The position numbers and the translations under genes are program-made. From Pachypanchax playfairii (taxonomy: Eukaryota > Chordata > Actinopteri > Cyprinodontiformes > Aplocheilidae): a stretch of 64,000 nucleotides of DNA. Location of the stretch: positions 2,719,886 to 2,783,885 of the forward strand of contig SSNP01000052.1 in the NCBI GenBank assembly GCA_006937955.1, read 5' to 3'. Below the pieces are notes generated by a model. The model was not told where the DNA came from, did not search any database, and saw only the letters and a list, made by a program, of their open reading frames with translations. Positions within the stretch are counted from its first letter, which is position 1; the number at the start of each line of letters is the position of its first letter. Shown piece by piece: positions 21,601-33,000 of this stretch.

Positions 21601-22740
21601 GGTCCTGGATGATGGAGTACAGGTCCTGGATGGAGTACAGGTCCTGGATGGAGGATTACAGGTCCTGGATGGTGGAGTACAGGTCCTGGATGGAGTACAG
21701 GTCCTGGATGGAGGATTACAGGTCCTGGATGGAGTACAGATCCTGGATGGTGGAGTACAGGTCCTGGATGGAGTACAGGTCCTGGATGGAGTACAGGTCC
21801 TGGATGGAGGATTACAGGTCCTGGATGGTGGAGTACAGGTCCTTGATGGAGTACAGATCCTGGATGGTGGAGTACAGGTCCTGGATGGAGTACAGGTCCT
21901 GGATGGAGGATTACAGGTCCTGGATGGAGTACAGGTCCTGGATGGAGTACAGGTCCTGGATGGAGGATTACAGGTCCTGGATGGTGGAGTACAGGTCCTG
22001 GATGGAGTACAGGTCCTGGATGGTGGAGTACAGGTCCTGGATGGTGGAGTACAGGTCCTGGATGGTGGAGTACAGGTCCTGGATGGAGTACAGGTCCTGG
22101 ATGGAGTACAGGTCCTGGATGGAGGATTACAGGTCCTGGATGGTGGAGTACAGGTCCTTGATGGAGTACAGGTCCTGGATGGTGGAGTACAGGTCCTGGA
22201 TGGAGTACAGGTCCTGGATGGAGTACAGGTCCTGGATGGAGGATTACAGGTCGTGGATGGTGGAGTACAGGTCGTTGATGGAGTACAGGTCCTGGATGGT
22301 GGAGTACAGGTCCTGGATGGAGGATTACAGGTCCTGGATGGAGTACAGGTCGTGGATGGTGGAGTACAGGTCCTGGATGGAGTACAGGTCCTGGATGGAG
22401 TACAGGTCCTGGATGGAGTACAGGTCCTGGATGGAGTACAGGTCCTGGATGGAGGATTACAGGTCCTGGATGGTGGAGTACAGGTCCTTGATGGAGTACA
22501 GGTCCTGGATGGTGGAGTACAGGTCCTGGATGGAGTACAGGTCCTGGATGGTGGAGTACAGGTCCTGGATGGGGGGCAGATCAGCACCAGTGATCCTCTC
22601 TGTAGTGTATTTCTGTCTTGTCTGGTCACTGAACCAAACCAGATTGTGATGGACCAGCAGAGACTCGATAACGGTTCTGTAGAAGTTGACCAGCTGCTCC
22701 TGTGGCGGGTTAAACTTCTTGAGCTGTTGCAGGAAGTTTA
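15643..22740 (-). mobile_element. Jockey/CR1-type LINE 3' portion split by a 6.5-kb minisatellite, minus strand
   Basis: On the minus strand 22740-22573 encodes NFLQQLKKFNPPQEQLVNFY, continuing to ITGADLPPIQDL, the post-RT region of fish LINEs. After the array, 16040-15890 continues with SRVRNRSGSIIRDLLIRISP and PLDGTTDQ, the protein's C-terminus. A 3' UTR follows, ending AATAAATGTGGTTCTGATTC near 15643. The two halves meet at the IQDL codons, which are what the minisatellite repeats. The 5' portion is missing. Confidence 0.8.
16041..22572. repeat. Minisatellite 2: mixed 18- and 21-bp units, about 6.5 kb
   Basis: Units are TACAGGTCCTGGATGGAG (18), the same with an extra GTG giving ...GGATGGTGGAG (21), and ...GGATGGAGGAT (21). 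Point variants (AGATCC, CCTTGATGG, GTCGTGG) recur in blocks, showing higher-order structure. Most units are multiples of three and lack stops, so frames up to about 1,000 codons appear on both strands. Rare off-size units (17 or 20 bases, for example near 17702 and 18971) break phase. The array lies inside LINE coding sequence. Confidence 0.97.
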
Positions 22741-22744
22741 ACTT

Positions 22745-23545
22745 CAGAATAATTCTTTATACATTGATTCTCCTGCATTTTACAAACACATTTATCAGAT
22801 TTTTAACAAACACGTGTTCCTTTATAGTTCCAGATAAAGTCTTTAAAGTTTGTTGTTTTTCATTAAAACCTCTGATACACTGCAAACTCCTTCAGATACA
22901 CACAACAGGTTTAATTCATTATTTTCATGCCTAAACAGGTCAGTACTGGCAAGTCCTCTTGTTTAAAATGGCCCCGTGTCATGTGGCAACCAGGTAGATC
23001 CGGCTCCCATCACTTCTGTGTTGGCGCTTCTCCACCAGTGAATACAGAGAAGAGGAGTCATTTCAAAATTATGTGAAAAATGTTTTCTCAACAAGCCTCA
23101 ACTTATTTCAGCAGGTTTATTTTCACTCTGGTTTAAGGAATGTCGAGTTATTTAATCTCATAAAAATCCATATGGACATTAATAACGTCATGAAACCAAC
23201 AACATTTGAATAAAATCCTCTGAAATGGTTTTATCAGCTCTTAGACAATTAAATATTTAAACATGTCACCCAAAAATATTAAGGTTACTATCAAATAACT
23301 AATCATCAAATATCACTGTTAAATAACTCTTGTGTGCTGATCCTCTGGTAGACAGATGAAGATCTCTTGATGAAGATTCAGCTGAAAACCAAGTTTAAAA
23401 TCATTTTAACATGTTCGTGTGATGTTGATGTAAAAACTGACATAAAATAAAAGATTAACATAATGTGGGGAACTTCAGCTTAGAACTGAAACATGGAGGA
23501 AACACGGAGACACATATATGATAAAATATTACTGTTGGTGTTATA
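22745..23545. other. Gene-free stretch
   Basis: No coding segment or named repeat was identified. Confidence 0.4.
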
Positions 23546-24705
23546 TAGTATTCATTCATGCGCGCGGGAAGGTGTTTTACGCAGGGGGGGCTGGCTGCTA
23601 ACTGAATGAATGAATGACGTCATTTTTTCCCATGCTGTATGACACATTGTTACTCAAGCTGCTAATATGGCAGACATAACATAGATAGGCCTACACACAA
23701 ATAAAACCTTAAGAAGTTCTATTAAATTAAAGTCTTTTTATATTTTTTCTCCATAAGGAGACTGCCAGCACCATATAACGAGAGTAAATATCAGCAGTAG
23801 CCTACTATGTTAGCGTTATTTATAACGCAAATGCAAAAACAGTCAGGTGGGTGGGTCTATACTTCAAAGCTTACTGCATCTGTCATGACAGACAGGTATT
23901 GCAGATCAATAAAACATTGAAAACTCTTTTCTGCTTGCTGTCTCTCGCCGCCATTTTTGTTGGAATGACTGTGAGCAGTCATGCAGCTTCCTGGAGTGTC
24001 CTAAACAAACAATGTATTTTTTTTAAGGTTTTTTCACACTTCCTCAATAGCTTTGTTTAAAGCTATACACACATTAGGTTTTTATAAATTTTTTATTTAC
24101 TTTTTTTAAGTGTTGGCCTAATGCTTGCAGGGGCTGTAGCTACCACCAGGGGGGCTGCAGCCCCCGCAGCTCCCTACTTCCCGCGCCTATGTATTCATTT
24201 GTCCTGAAATATAACTTATATTCTCGAGTTATTTCTCACACCAGGAAGTTAAACACTCAGTTTACCTAAAATCTCATCTCTCCTCCAGGCCCCCTCCTCA
24301 TGAGTGCTGCCCCTCGAGCTGCCTGAATAAAATGATGAATAAATTCCTGTAACTCTCACAGCTAAATGAACATTTTCACTGAGACATTTTTAGAAAGTAA
24401 AATACTACAAACGGTTGTGTTTAGTATCTTGCTTCAGACTCTCTCAGCTCAGTACGTGTGTGTTTAATCTGCAGTGGCAGCACAGACATGCCAGGCAGGT
24501 CCTGGTGTAACATTGTGACATCACTATGTTACAGTCAGCTGGTTTTCCAGGAGAGAGTGGAGCAGCTGCTCAGAGCGCAGGATTCAGGAGGATTACTGAG
24601 AAATATGTGTCTTAAACCAAAAACCATTCTGGAGGGTTTAATAAGGAAATAACATCATAACATGGTTAAAAGCTCCAAACAGCTGATTTTACATGACATA
24701 TGCAG
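23515..24705 (-). repeat. Dispersed repeat copy B1, interrupted by the hAT-like MITE
   Basis: 24192-24700 and the short piece before the MITE match the reverse complement of 58740-59270. Shared landmarks are GAATAAATTCCTGTAACTCTC-like, TTAGAAAGTAAAATACTACA and the peptide-like ERVEQLLRAQDS stretch. The copy lies 0.8 kb upstream of pou2af1. Confidence 0.85.
23557..24191. mobile_element. hAT-like MITE (635 bp) with 8-bp target duplication
   Basis: The termini are CATGCGCGCGGGAAG and, inverted, CATAGGCGCGGGAAG. The flanks carry the direct 8-bp duplication TATTCATT at 23549-23556 and 24192-24199, the length expected for hAT elements. No transposase is encoded. A paralogous copy of the surrounding repeat at 58740-59270 lacks the insert and so shows the empty site. 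Confidence 0.88.
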
Positions 24706-24709
24706 GGAA

Positions 24710-25490
24710 AGGATGATGAGGTAGAAACTAGTTCTAAAGTGAAACACACAAAAAAAGTTTAATATTTGACAAACTACAGTAAACAATCATTGCAACACCA
24801 TCATTTTTTCCTTTCTTTTGATGAAGAGTTTCTTCTATATTTGAGCTCCTTTTCCTGCTGCATGACTCAGTTTCAGCTCAGCTTCAGCTGTTGGGACAGA
24901 TGGCCTCACAACTATATAAGTGTATAATATATAACCCTTTGGTACACAGGCGAGCTCATCGTCAGGGTCTGTGAAGCCTCCTGGTCACGTGGCTGTAAAA
25001 GAGCCAAATCATCAGCCGTCCACCACCGTGCTGACAGATGTTATAAGATGTTTGTGATGTTCTGCAAACATCTCTAACTTTAGTCTCATCTGTCTAAAGG
25101 GAATTTTAAGTTTACTTCTAATTTAATGAAAAACAATTAACATAGTTCTTTTGTTATTTTTGATAAGGATCAGAAACTCTCGTGTATGACAGACAAACTA
25201 AGATTCTGTCAACGTGTTAAGATAAGACAGCCATGACAGGAAGTCTGTACGCAGTGCATTTGCAGAAAATCTGCTCCTATCAATCAGCTGTAACCCATTT
25301 AACTGCATTCTTCTAATAGTTTGATGCATTTTTTTATCTTCAGCTGTTTCTTATGTTTTACTCACATTAAAACGATTTAGTTTTAGTAGTTTAAAATCAG
25401 CCTGAAGTGTATCGACACTGAAAATAGATGAGGAGAGGAACTTTGGTTAGAAAGCTGCAGTGTCCCGGGGGGATTGTTAGTCAGCTTCAG
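24710..25490. other. pou2af1 5' flank
   Basis: This is upstream non-coding DNA containing no recognised repeat. Regulatory elements are likely by position, but none can be named from sequence alone. Confidence 0.4.
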
Positions 25491-25495
25491 GCTGT

Positions 25496-25502
25496 TATAA
25501 AG
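25496..25502 (+). promoter_or_regulatory. Probable TATA box of pou2af1
   Basis: TATAAAG lies 66 bases before the exon 1 start codon. It would place transcription initiation near 25525-25532 and give a short 5' UTR of about 40 bases. An ATTTGC motif, half of an octamer, lies at 25527-25532. The assignment rests on motif and spacing only. Confidence 0.5.
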
Positions 25503-25567
25503 CGCGTCAGTCATCTCGCCACTTTGATTTGCTTCAGTTTAACTGATATTTTAAGCAGATAGGCAGT

Positions 25568-25583
25568 ATGCACTGGGACAAAT
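25568..25583 (+). CDS. pou2af1: pou2af1 coding exon 1
   Basis: The 16 coding bases encode MHWDK plus the first base of a Ser codon (phase 1). The consensus donor GTAAGT begins at 25584. The tiny first coding exon with Trp3 and Lys5 matches the MLWQK start of mammalian POU2AF1. The ATG is the first one after the TATA box. Confidence 0.85.
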
Positions 25584-28500
25584 GTAAGTACAACAAACTG
25601 TTGCTACTTCTTCTAGAAAATGTACACTGATGTTTCACATTTATTACTAACAGAAAAATATCAGCTGTAAAGTTTTGAAACTTTTTTCATGTAACGGTCG
25701 ATGTACCTATTTAGAGTTTTGACAATAATATGAAAACATTAAAATGTATAAATTGCTTATATCGTACGACAAACATTTTTTTTAGGTTTTGCTAATTTTG
25801 TTGCATATTTTTAAGGGATTTTTACAACATAATCAAATTACACATCACAGAAATGTTTTTTTCGAATTTGTATTTTTGTCTATTTTTTCATTATTGTTGA
25901 AACATTTTATCCATTTTTAAACAAGACGTTAAAACGGTAAACAATAGAGCGATTATGATTTTGTAATTTAACATAGAACGGTTCACTCTGTTGGAAATTG
26001 TTTTTAGAGAAGGAAGTAAGAGCCCACCTCAGGACTGATCACAGCTGTGCATCGTGCTGTCTGCAGCCCTGTCTGTTAAAACACTTGCACATTATTACAT
26101 GACTGCAAATTTACACAATATTCATCAAAATATAAAGAACTATAAAAATACCATCAGGCACCATCCGATGTCTTGTGTCATAGTCACACACAGACCCCCC
26201 CCCCCAACCCCTAGACACACACACACACACAATCATCACATACACAGTAAAACAATGCCTGTGTGCGGGGATTGTAATAACAGTAAATTTGATATTTTCC
26301 TGTTGTTGAACTGAGTTTGGACCTGCGCTAAAGCTGTTACATGTTGCTCATTTGGAAAGAGGAAGGGTGTCATCTGAAAGTTGGCTCTGTGTTACTACTG
26401 GGTTTTAATCTTGATATGCAAAATGGCAGCAGGCTCCTTACACAGTAAAACACAGCACATCTGTAGAGCTTCCTCTTTTGTGTTGATTGAATCCCCGTGC
26501 GTGTGGTATAATTATTGTTTTCCAATGTGTCAGATTATTTAAAACAAGGACAGACAATCATAAGCAATAATCTGTTTAACTGTGCTTCAATTAAAATGTC
26601 TTTTCTTTGTATGTTAGCTACTTATTCTTAGTCTTCTTCAGCATCTTGTACTTATTTATGATTTTTTTTACAGTAAAGATGCAGACAACATAATATCCAC
26701 GGTGCCTTTTCATAAAAATTAAAAAAACATTCTTTTGCTACAATTTATTGCTGTTATAAATCATTTAACATAATTTATTCCACACTGCTTTAGTGCTTTG
26801 CTGGGAATCCTCCCAAATTCTTTATATTTATTGGCAGTTTATTGGCTGTTTTTAATTATTTCCAGAATGATAAACCAATGATTTTATTACAAGGTTCTAC
26901 AGGTATTGATTTTGTAATAGGAGCTGAATGTGGAGAGAAGTACAGATAAACCATTGTCCACCAGAATGCAACAAACAGCAGTTCATGTCCAAAAACGTGA
27001 AACTATAAAATGATCAACGTTTAAAAACGTTTAAAAAATTTTCTTGAAGTTAAAGTGAGTGACGGCAGGATGGAGCAGGAGACGGACTGAATGATGAGGG
27101 TTTTGTAATGAGAGCATCACTGCGGTGAAAAAGGAGTTGAACCAAAGCTCTATGGTTTATCTATCGTCAGACCTTCATCTGTGGTCTTGAGATTTGGACC
27201 CTGACCTGAAAGAGTTTCTGGTTACAAGCAGCTGACATGAGCTAATGAGTCACGGTGTCTGGGTTCAGCCTGAGAGATCAGGTGAGGAGCTTCATCATGC
27301 AAGAAGAGCTTGAAGTAGAGCTGCTGCTCCTCTTTATCAAAAAGAGTCAGCTGAGGTGGTTCAACCATCTGGTTAGGATGCATCCTGGTCTCCTCCCTAT
27401 GGAGGTTTACTGGGCATGTCCTACAGGGAGGAGACTCCTGGGGCAGATGCAGAAAAAAAATGGAGAATTTTACATCCTCCCTGGATTGGGAATGTCTTGT
27501 AACACCATTTACTTCTGACAAAACACTAATCGGTTGTTCTGGCTCCCGAATCCAACCTGCTTTCACTTGTAAACAAGACACAAGATACTTAAACTCTTCC
27601 ACTTCAGACAATTAGGGACCATTATAACACGTTCTGGTTAGAACCATAGTGTCAGGATCCGAGTCTCATCCTCACTGTGTTACATGCTGCTTTTAACCAC
27701 CACAGTGTATATTAAAGGTTCTGGTTCAAAGATTCCAACAGAACCACATCATCATAAAGCAGACTTGGGTTCTGAAACCAGGTGCCTTCCTCACTTTAGA
27801 TCCTGTCCATGAACAGAAACAGGGTCTGCACCCCAGACTCCTGTAGCGCCCCACAGGAAGCCCCATAATCTGGTTGTAAACCTTCTCCAAATCCACAGCA
27901 GACACGAGGACCGGAGAATTCTCAAAACTGATCTAGTTTCTAAATGCTGAAATTACTTAAATCTTTAGTTGTTCATGTAGGACGAGGACGAAGATCCAAC
28001 TTGGGAAATTAGAACAAGTTGTGTGATTTGGGTAGAGTGATGCTTTTAACAAAGATGACATTCAAAAAATGTTTTACTATTTTTGTCTTTGCACATAATT
28101 CTTTTCTTCTTAAATTGGTCCAAAATCTAAAATTGTATTGACTGACCTAAAGCGAAAAAATGAGCTAAAAATGTACGGAAAATAGTTGAAATAGAAACTG
28201 AAGAATAATGAATAAAAAAGCTTCAAATATCTAAAGAACGTGTTTTTAAGGGCTTGAAAAAATGCTTCACTTTAAGAAATTATTAACCTGTTTGGACAAA
28301 AATCAGTTTTTGGAAGACTAAAGTTTTATTATCAAAATTTGGTATTTTTCTCAGCACTGAAAAATCCAGTTAACTTGTTTTGTCTGTCTAAAAAGTGAAA
28401 AAAAAAACAGTAAAGAAAATAAGAAAATCTGAAGAAGAATCAAAAACTCTTTGACTCTCTGATTCTGTTTGTTTAAGTTTCTTTCCAATAAGTGAAAGTT

Positions 28501-29982
28501 TGACGTAGACAGTAACAGTAATTGAGAAGGTGGGGCTCAGTAAATAAGCATTTGTGTATCTACAGCACCCGTTTTTTTTAGTTTCACAGACGTGTCCATA
28601 CATGGAACAGTGTCACTATGTTCTGTTTTTGTAGATGGAGAAACCTCGTCCTGTAGAGGCAAATCTATCAGTTACCAATGTCGGAACACCCAAAGCCTGT
28701 AATGACATGAGTCAAATGAAGGGCAGTCAGCAGCTGGGCAGAACAATGTTCTCCTGTCACTGTGAGTTATGTGAGAACAACCGAATTAAAGATCCAAGGC
28801 GGGGCGCTAATTATGCAGAAAAGGAAATAAAGGAGGATCCTGCACTCAGAAAGAGAGACAAACCTTTCCAGGAAAGGTTATTTAATCAAGAATTATTACG
28901 ACCCACCAGTTACTCTCACTCTGCCTTTACAATTTTCAGCACAGACAAAATTGGCGAACTGCAAAAGATGTTCTCGTTCACAATAAAGTAAGTAAAAAAA
29001 CCAAACAAATAAACAAAAAAACAGCCTCTTTGAAGCTTGTTTCTCAGACAACTAGAGACATAATTTATAGTCTAAATGATGAAACTTGGAGTGAAGGTGG
29101 TTTAACTGGTTCCACTTCATGTGATATTTAGAGAAGAGAAGACATGGAGATCTTCTTGTGACTAGAAAGACTGTGAGAAAACAGTTTGATCTAAAAGCCT
29201 CTGGCATAACATGTCATGACTGACTGTGTCACATACTTTAAACATGAGCTGTATGTTCATTTTTGACTTTTAAGGCTATTTTGTAAATATTAGTGGAAGC
29301 AGAGAGATGCTGTTTCAGACTGATGGGAAAATAAAGGATTTTTAAGATCCAGGATCTCCTTTTGTCCAAAGATTTGTTCACCTGTTCAGCCTCAAGCCAG
29401 TTTACAATGAAGAAAACCAAATAACTCATGTCAGTTAACTGATTCATTCTACAAACAGAGTAACAAATCATTTACAGTTCAAAGAAGAAGAAAACAAATA
29501 ATACTGGTGCTGCAAGATTTGTGTTTATTTTATTGTAATTTACCATATTTTTATAAGTTACATTTTTCTGTACATTCCAGCTGTACGTTTCTAAACTCAG
29601 CCTTTTTAATGTTGTACTGGAATTGAATTGTGGATTTGTATAACTTTTCAAAACACATTAATGGTGATAAAGAGAATTTTGTAGCAAATTCAGATGTCAA
29701 ATTTACTTTAAAATCATTTTATCAACCTGTAGAGGTCTTGTACTTCTGGTTTCCAAAATAAAAAGTTATAATATTCATAAATCATATAGACTTGGCGGGG
29801 CTTAAAATAAAGTAGCCAATAAATAACAAACCCGTTTTATTATCTATTGGCTACTAGATTATCAATCACACTTATACTGCTAAAAGTAACAATAAACAGC
29901 TTTTTACCATCGATGAGTCCGACATGTTCGAAGAAATAAAGTTGTAGTAGTTCCAGAAAAAACTCCAGCGATATCGATAGTG

Positions 29983-30060
<78 letters not shown>

Positions 30061-33000
30061 GACAATAAATGACAAAACAACTGTTGAGCTTCTCATTCGG
30101 GACAAAATCCTCTTTATCACCTTTAAAGCAGTAAAAAATAACTTTTACAACTTTAAGCTGCTGTTATGAAACGTGTCTAAGTGAATACTCACCGTCAAAC
30201 ATGTCCAGCTTCATATGAGACACTCTGGACGTTTCTGTCCTCCTATATTACACTTAATAACTTCAGTAATTCAGGTCTCAGCAGGAAGTGGTGTTCTGAT
30301 GATTTATGCTGCCCTGATGGAAAATGTCACCATAGTACGAATTAACAATTTATTTCATAATTAGATGTTATTAGAAGTTTATACAGTATTCTTGTTTATG
30401 GTGAGTGTTCCCTGTTAATTATTTAAACATATTTTTATGATCCTTCCCTGATATTTTCAATATAAAAGCCCTCTGGGTCCTTATCGGCCATTGTTGGGTC
30501 CTTCTCCTCTGGGTGTGTCCAAACATTTGCCTGTTGCTCTGACAATGTAAAGAAAGTAAAAATAACATCATATTGAATGTTTCTGTCCTGGGAGAATTTA
30601 TTTGATAGGTAAAATGTATTTATGGAAAAATATAGAAACAAAAATAAACAATAAATATGTCAAGACTGTAGAACAGTACATGTGCAGAAGGAATCGGTAG
30701 CAGAAAAGTTATTTTTAACTGATTTACATAGTTCAGAGGATAAAGATCCTTCTTGGATCTATTCATGTCTAACGTCTATAAACCCACTCATCCTGCATTG
30801 ACCTGCGTTCCCTGCAGACTCGAGATTTAAAACCACTTCACCTCGCTGTCTTTGTTTTTCTTTAAGCTGTACAATAATCTCCTGACTTTACATAGCTGCA
30901 GAGCGCTGCGGGTAGATGCCATTATTCTCAATAAGTTTGTGGCTTGAGGCTGTACTGACTGGTGGCATTATCTGCAGTTTCACTTGTACATTGTTGTTGG
31001 GCTGAGTTTATTCAACCAAGGCCGTCTCGCTCAACCATGTACGGCAAGCTTCTACATGTCCGAATTGTCTTGTTGTAAATGGAAATGGGATCTCATGTTT
31101 GTCAGCAAATATAATTTTGGTTCATCTGATAGAGAACTGACATTGGACCAAAGCCAACTCCACATCACCTTGATGCTCACTTTCCCTCTCTTTTAAATGT
31201 TTATACAGTTATTATGCTCATAATGTCGATGTTTTCTAAGAGCAGTCACATGGTTTTAAAATGAAAACATTTAACAAGTGTTGTCATGGTTTACAACCAA
31301 TCTTCTGCAAAAGATCTTGTAGCATGTCAATCTTTTTCTCTGAGACAATTCAAAGAGCTGATTAATTACGACATGTTTGATTTGAATTGTTTTTAATAAC
31401 TGAAAACCATTTCAGAAGTTTAGAACTATCCGTCTCAGGTTTAAGAGTCAGTCTTTGGAATATTTGAAGATCTTTCTTTGGATTTTGGATGTTTTTTCTG
31501 ACTGTTTGCAGAGAAATAATAATTCTGTTTGTTAAACAATGCAACACTGATGGGAATCATAAAGGTGTAAAATAAACAATTAAACTCAAGGATTTAAAAA
31601 ACTGGTATCAACCTTTTATAAAAAAAAACATCTTCTCCGTATTTCTTTTATTGCATCTATTCAAAAATAAACGTTCCAAAAGATGCTGTTTAGGAGAAAT
31701 AACATTCAAATTTTCCATCAATGAGGTGGTTTCAATCAAGATAAACAAATACTGTTTTATTTTTATTGTTCTTGTCCTTATATCTGTCTGTGGTTCTGTC
31801 TCTCTAGCAGCGCCGTCAGCTCTGGGTCGGTCCAGACCTTATCAAGGAGTTCGAGTACGAGATCCTGTCAAAGAGCTGCTCAGGAGGAAGAGGAGTCTGG
31901 AGCTTCACAACCCAAAGGCAACACACGCTGCTGCAGTGAGGACACATTAACACACAAGAATCAGAGACATACACCCACCCACGAGGGTTGGCTTCTATTT
32001 TAGCTTGGGAGGGTTTTATAGTCACGAAATGTGATAAATGGTATAATTTCACCGTTATAAAACAGGATCTCCCAGAAGTTTTTCTCCTTCCTCCTTTTCC
32101 AAGGAGACCAACTTCCTGAGAACTTTTATCACACATCATTACTCATTTAACAAACATAGGAATCTCCTGAGAAACACTAAAACAACTGAGTCTAGTCCAG
32201 ACTAATGAAACATTTCTAATCCTGTGGGAGTTTTTAGAGGGATTCAGTAGAATAACAGTTCAGTTTCAACTGAATTTAGATTCCTGAATATATTTTGGAG
32301 TTTCTGAAAGAACGTTTATCTTCACACACCCTAACAGTCATTTTTCATGATTTTTTCTTATTGTTTTAACCAACATAGCTTTTGGATGTTTGTAATTGGA
32401 TTCTGAGTAGTTATCACTATTTTTTAGTAATGATGGGTTAATGTTCCTAAGTCACGCTGAAGTGTCACATTGTTCACCTGTAGACAGAAGATTGCTGCTG
32501 TTGTTTCAAAATGAGCCAGATAAAGATTTTTTTTATATTTGTTGCAATCACAACAGAGTAAATGTGGCTTTCCAGAGATGTTAATGACCTCTACAGACTC
32601 ATTACTATATGAACTTTCAGGATTCAGTAGCAACTCCAGAGCAGAGAGGGGGATTTTGTCCTTATATATCCAGGTGTTTTTCCATGACAGTTGAAGCCAC
32701 TTTGTGCATGGCTCCAGGGCTGGGCACGCAGCCCTATGCAAAATAACCTGAAGTCCTGCCAAAGAGCTTTCCCACTTGCTATTTATTACACTTGCCACAC
32801 ACTCACACACGCACGCCGCCCCCCTCCCCCCACACACATATACTACGGGTATATGACTACTTCATTCGTGCTGTCTAATAAGATGAAAAAGGAAGTAACT
32901 GTGTAACTAACATTAGATTCCAACATGTAACAATAATCCTCATATTTCAGAAAGTGAAGTTTTCTGTGGAAAAATAACATTCTGAAACTCCTCTTGAAGG

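Noticed and set aside
16071..22741. Several open frames of 900-1,040 codons on both strands
   Set aside because: They exist because the 18- and 21-bp minisatellite units lack stops in some frames. Translations are pure short-period repeats, and the true coding sense is a LINE fragment.
32424..32837. 137-codon minus-strand frame in intron 2
   Set aside because: It has no recognisable domain or splice context, and its N-terminus is translated from a (CA)n/C-rich tract.
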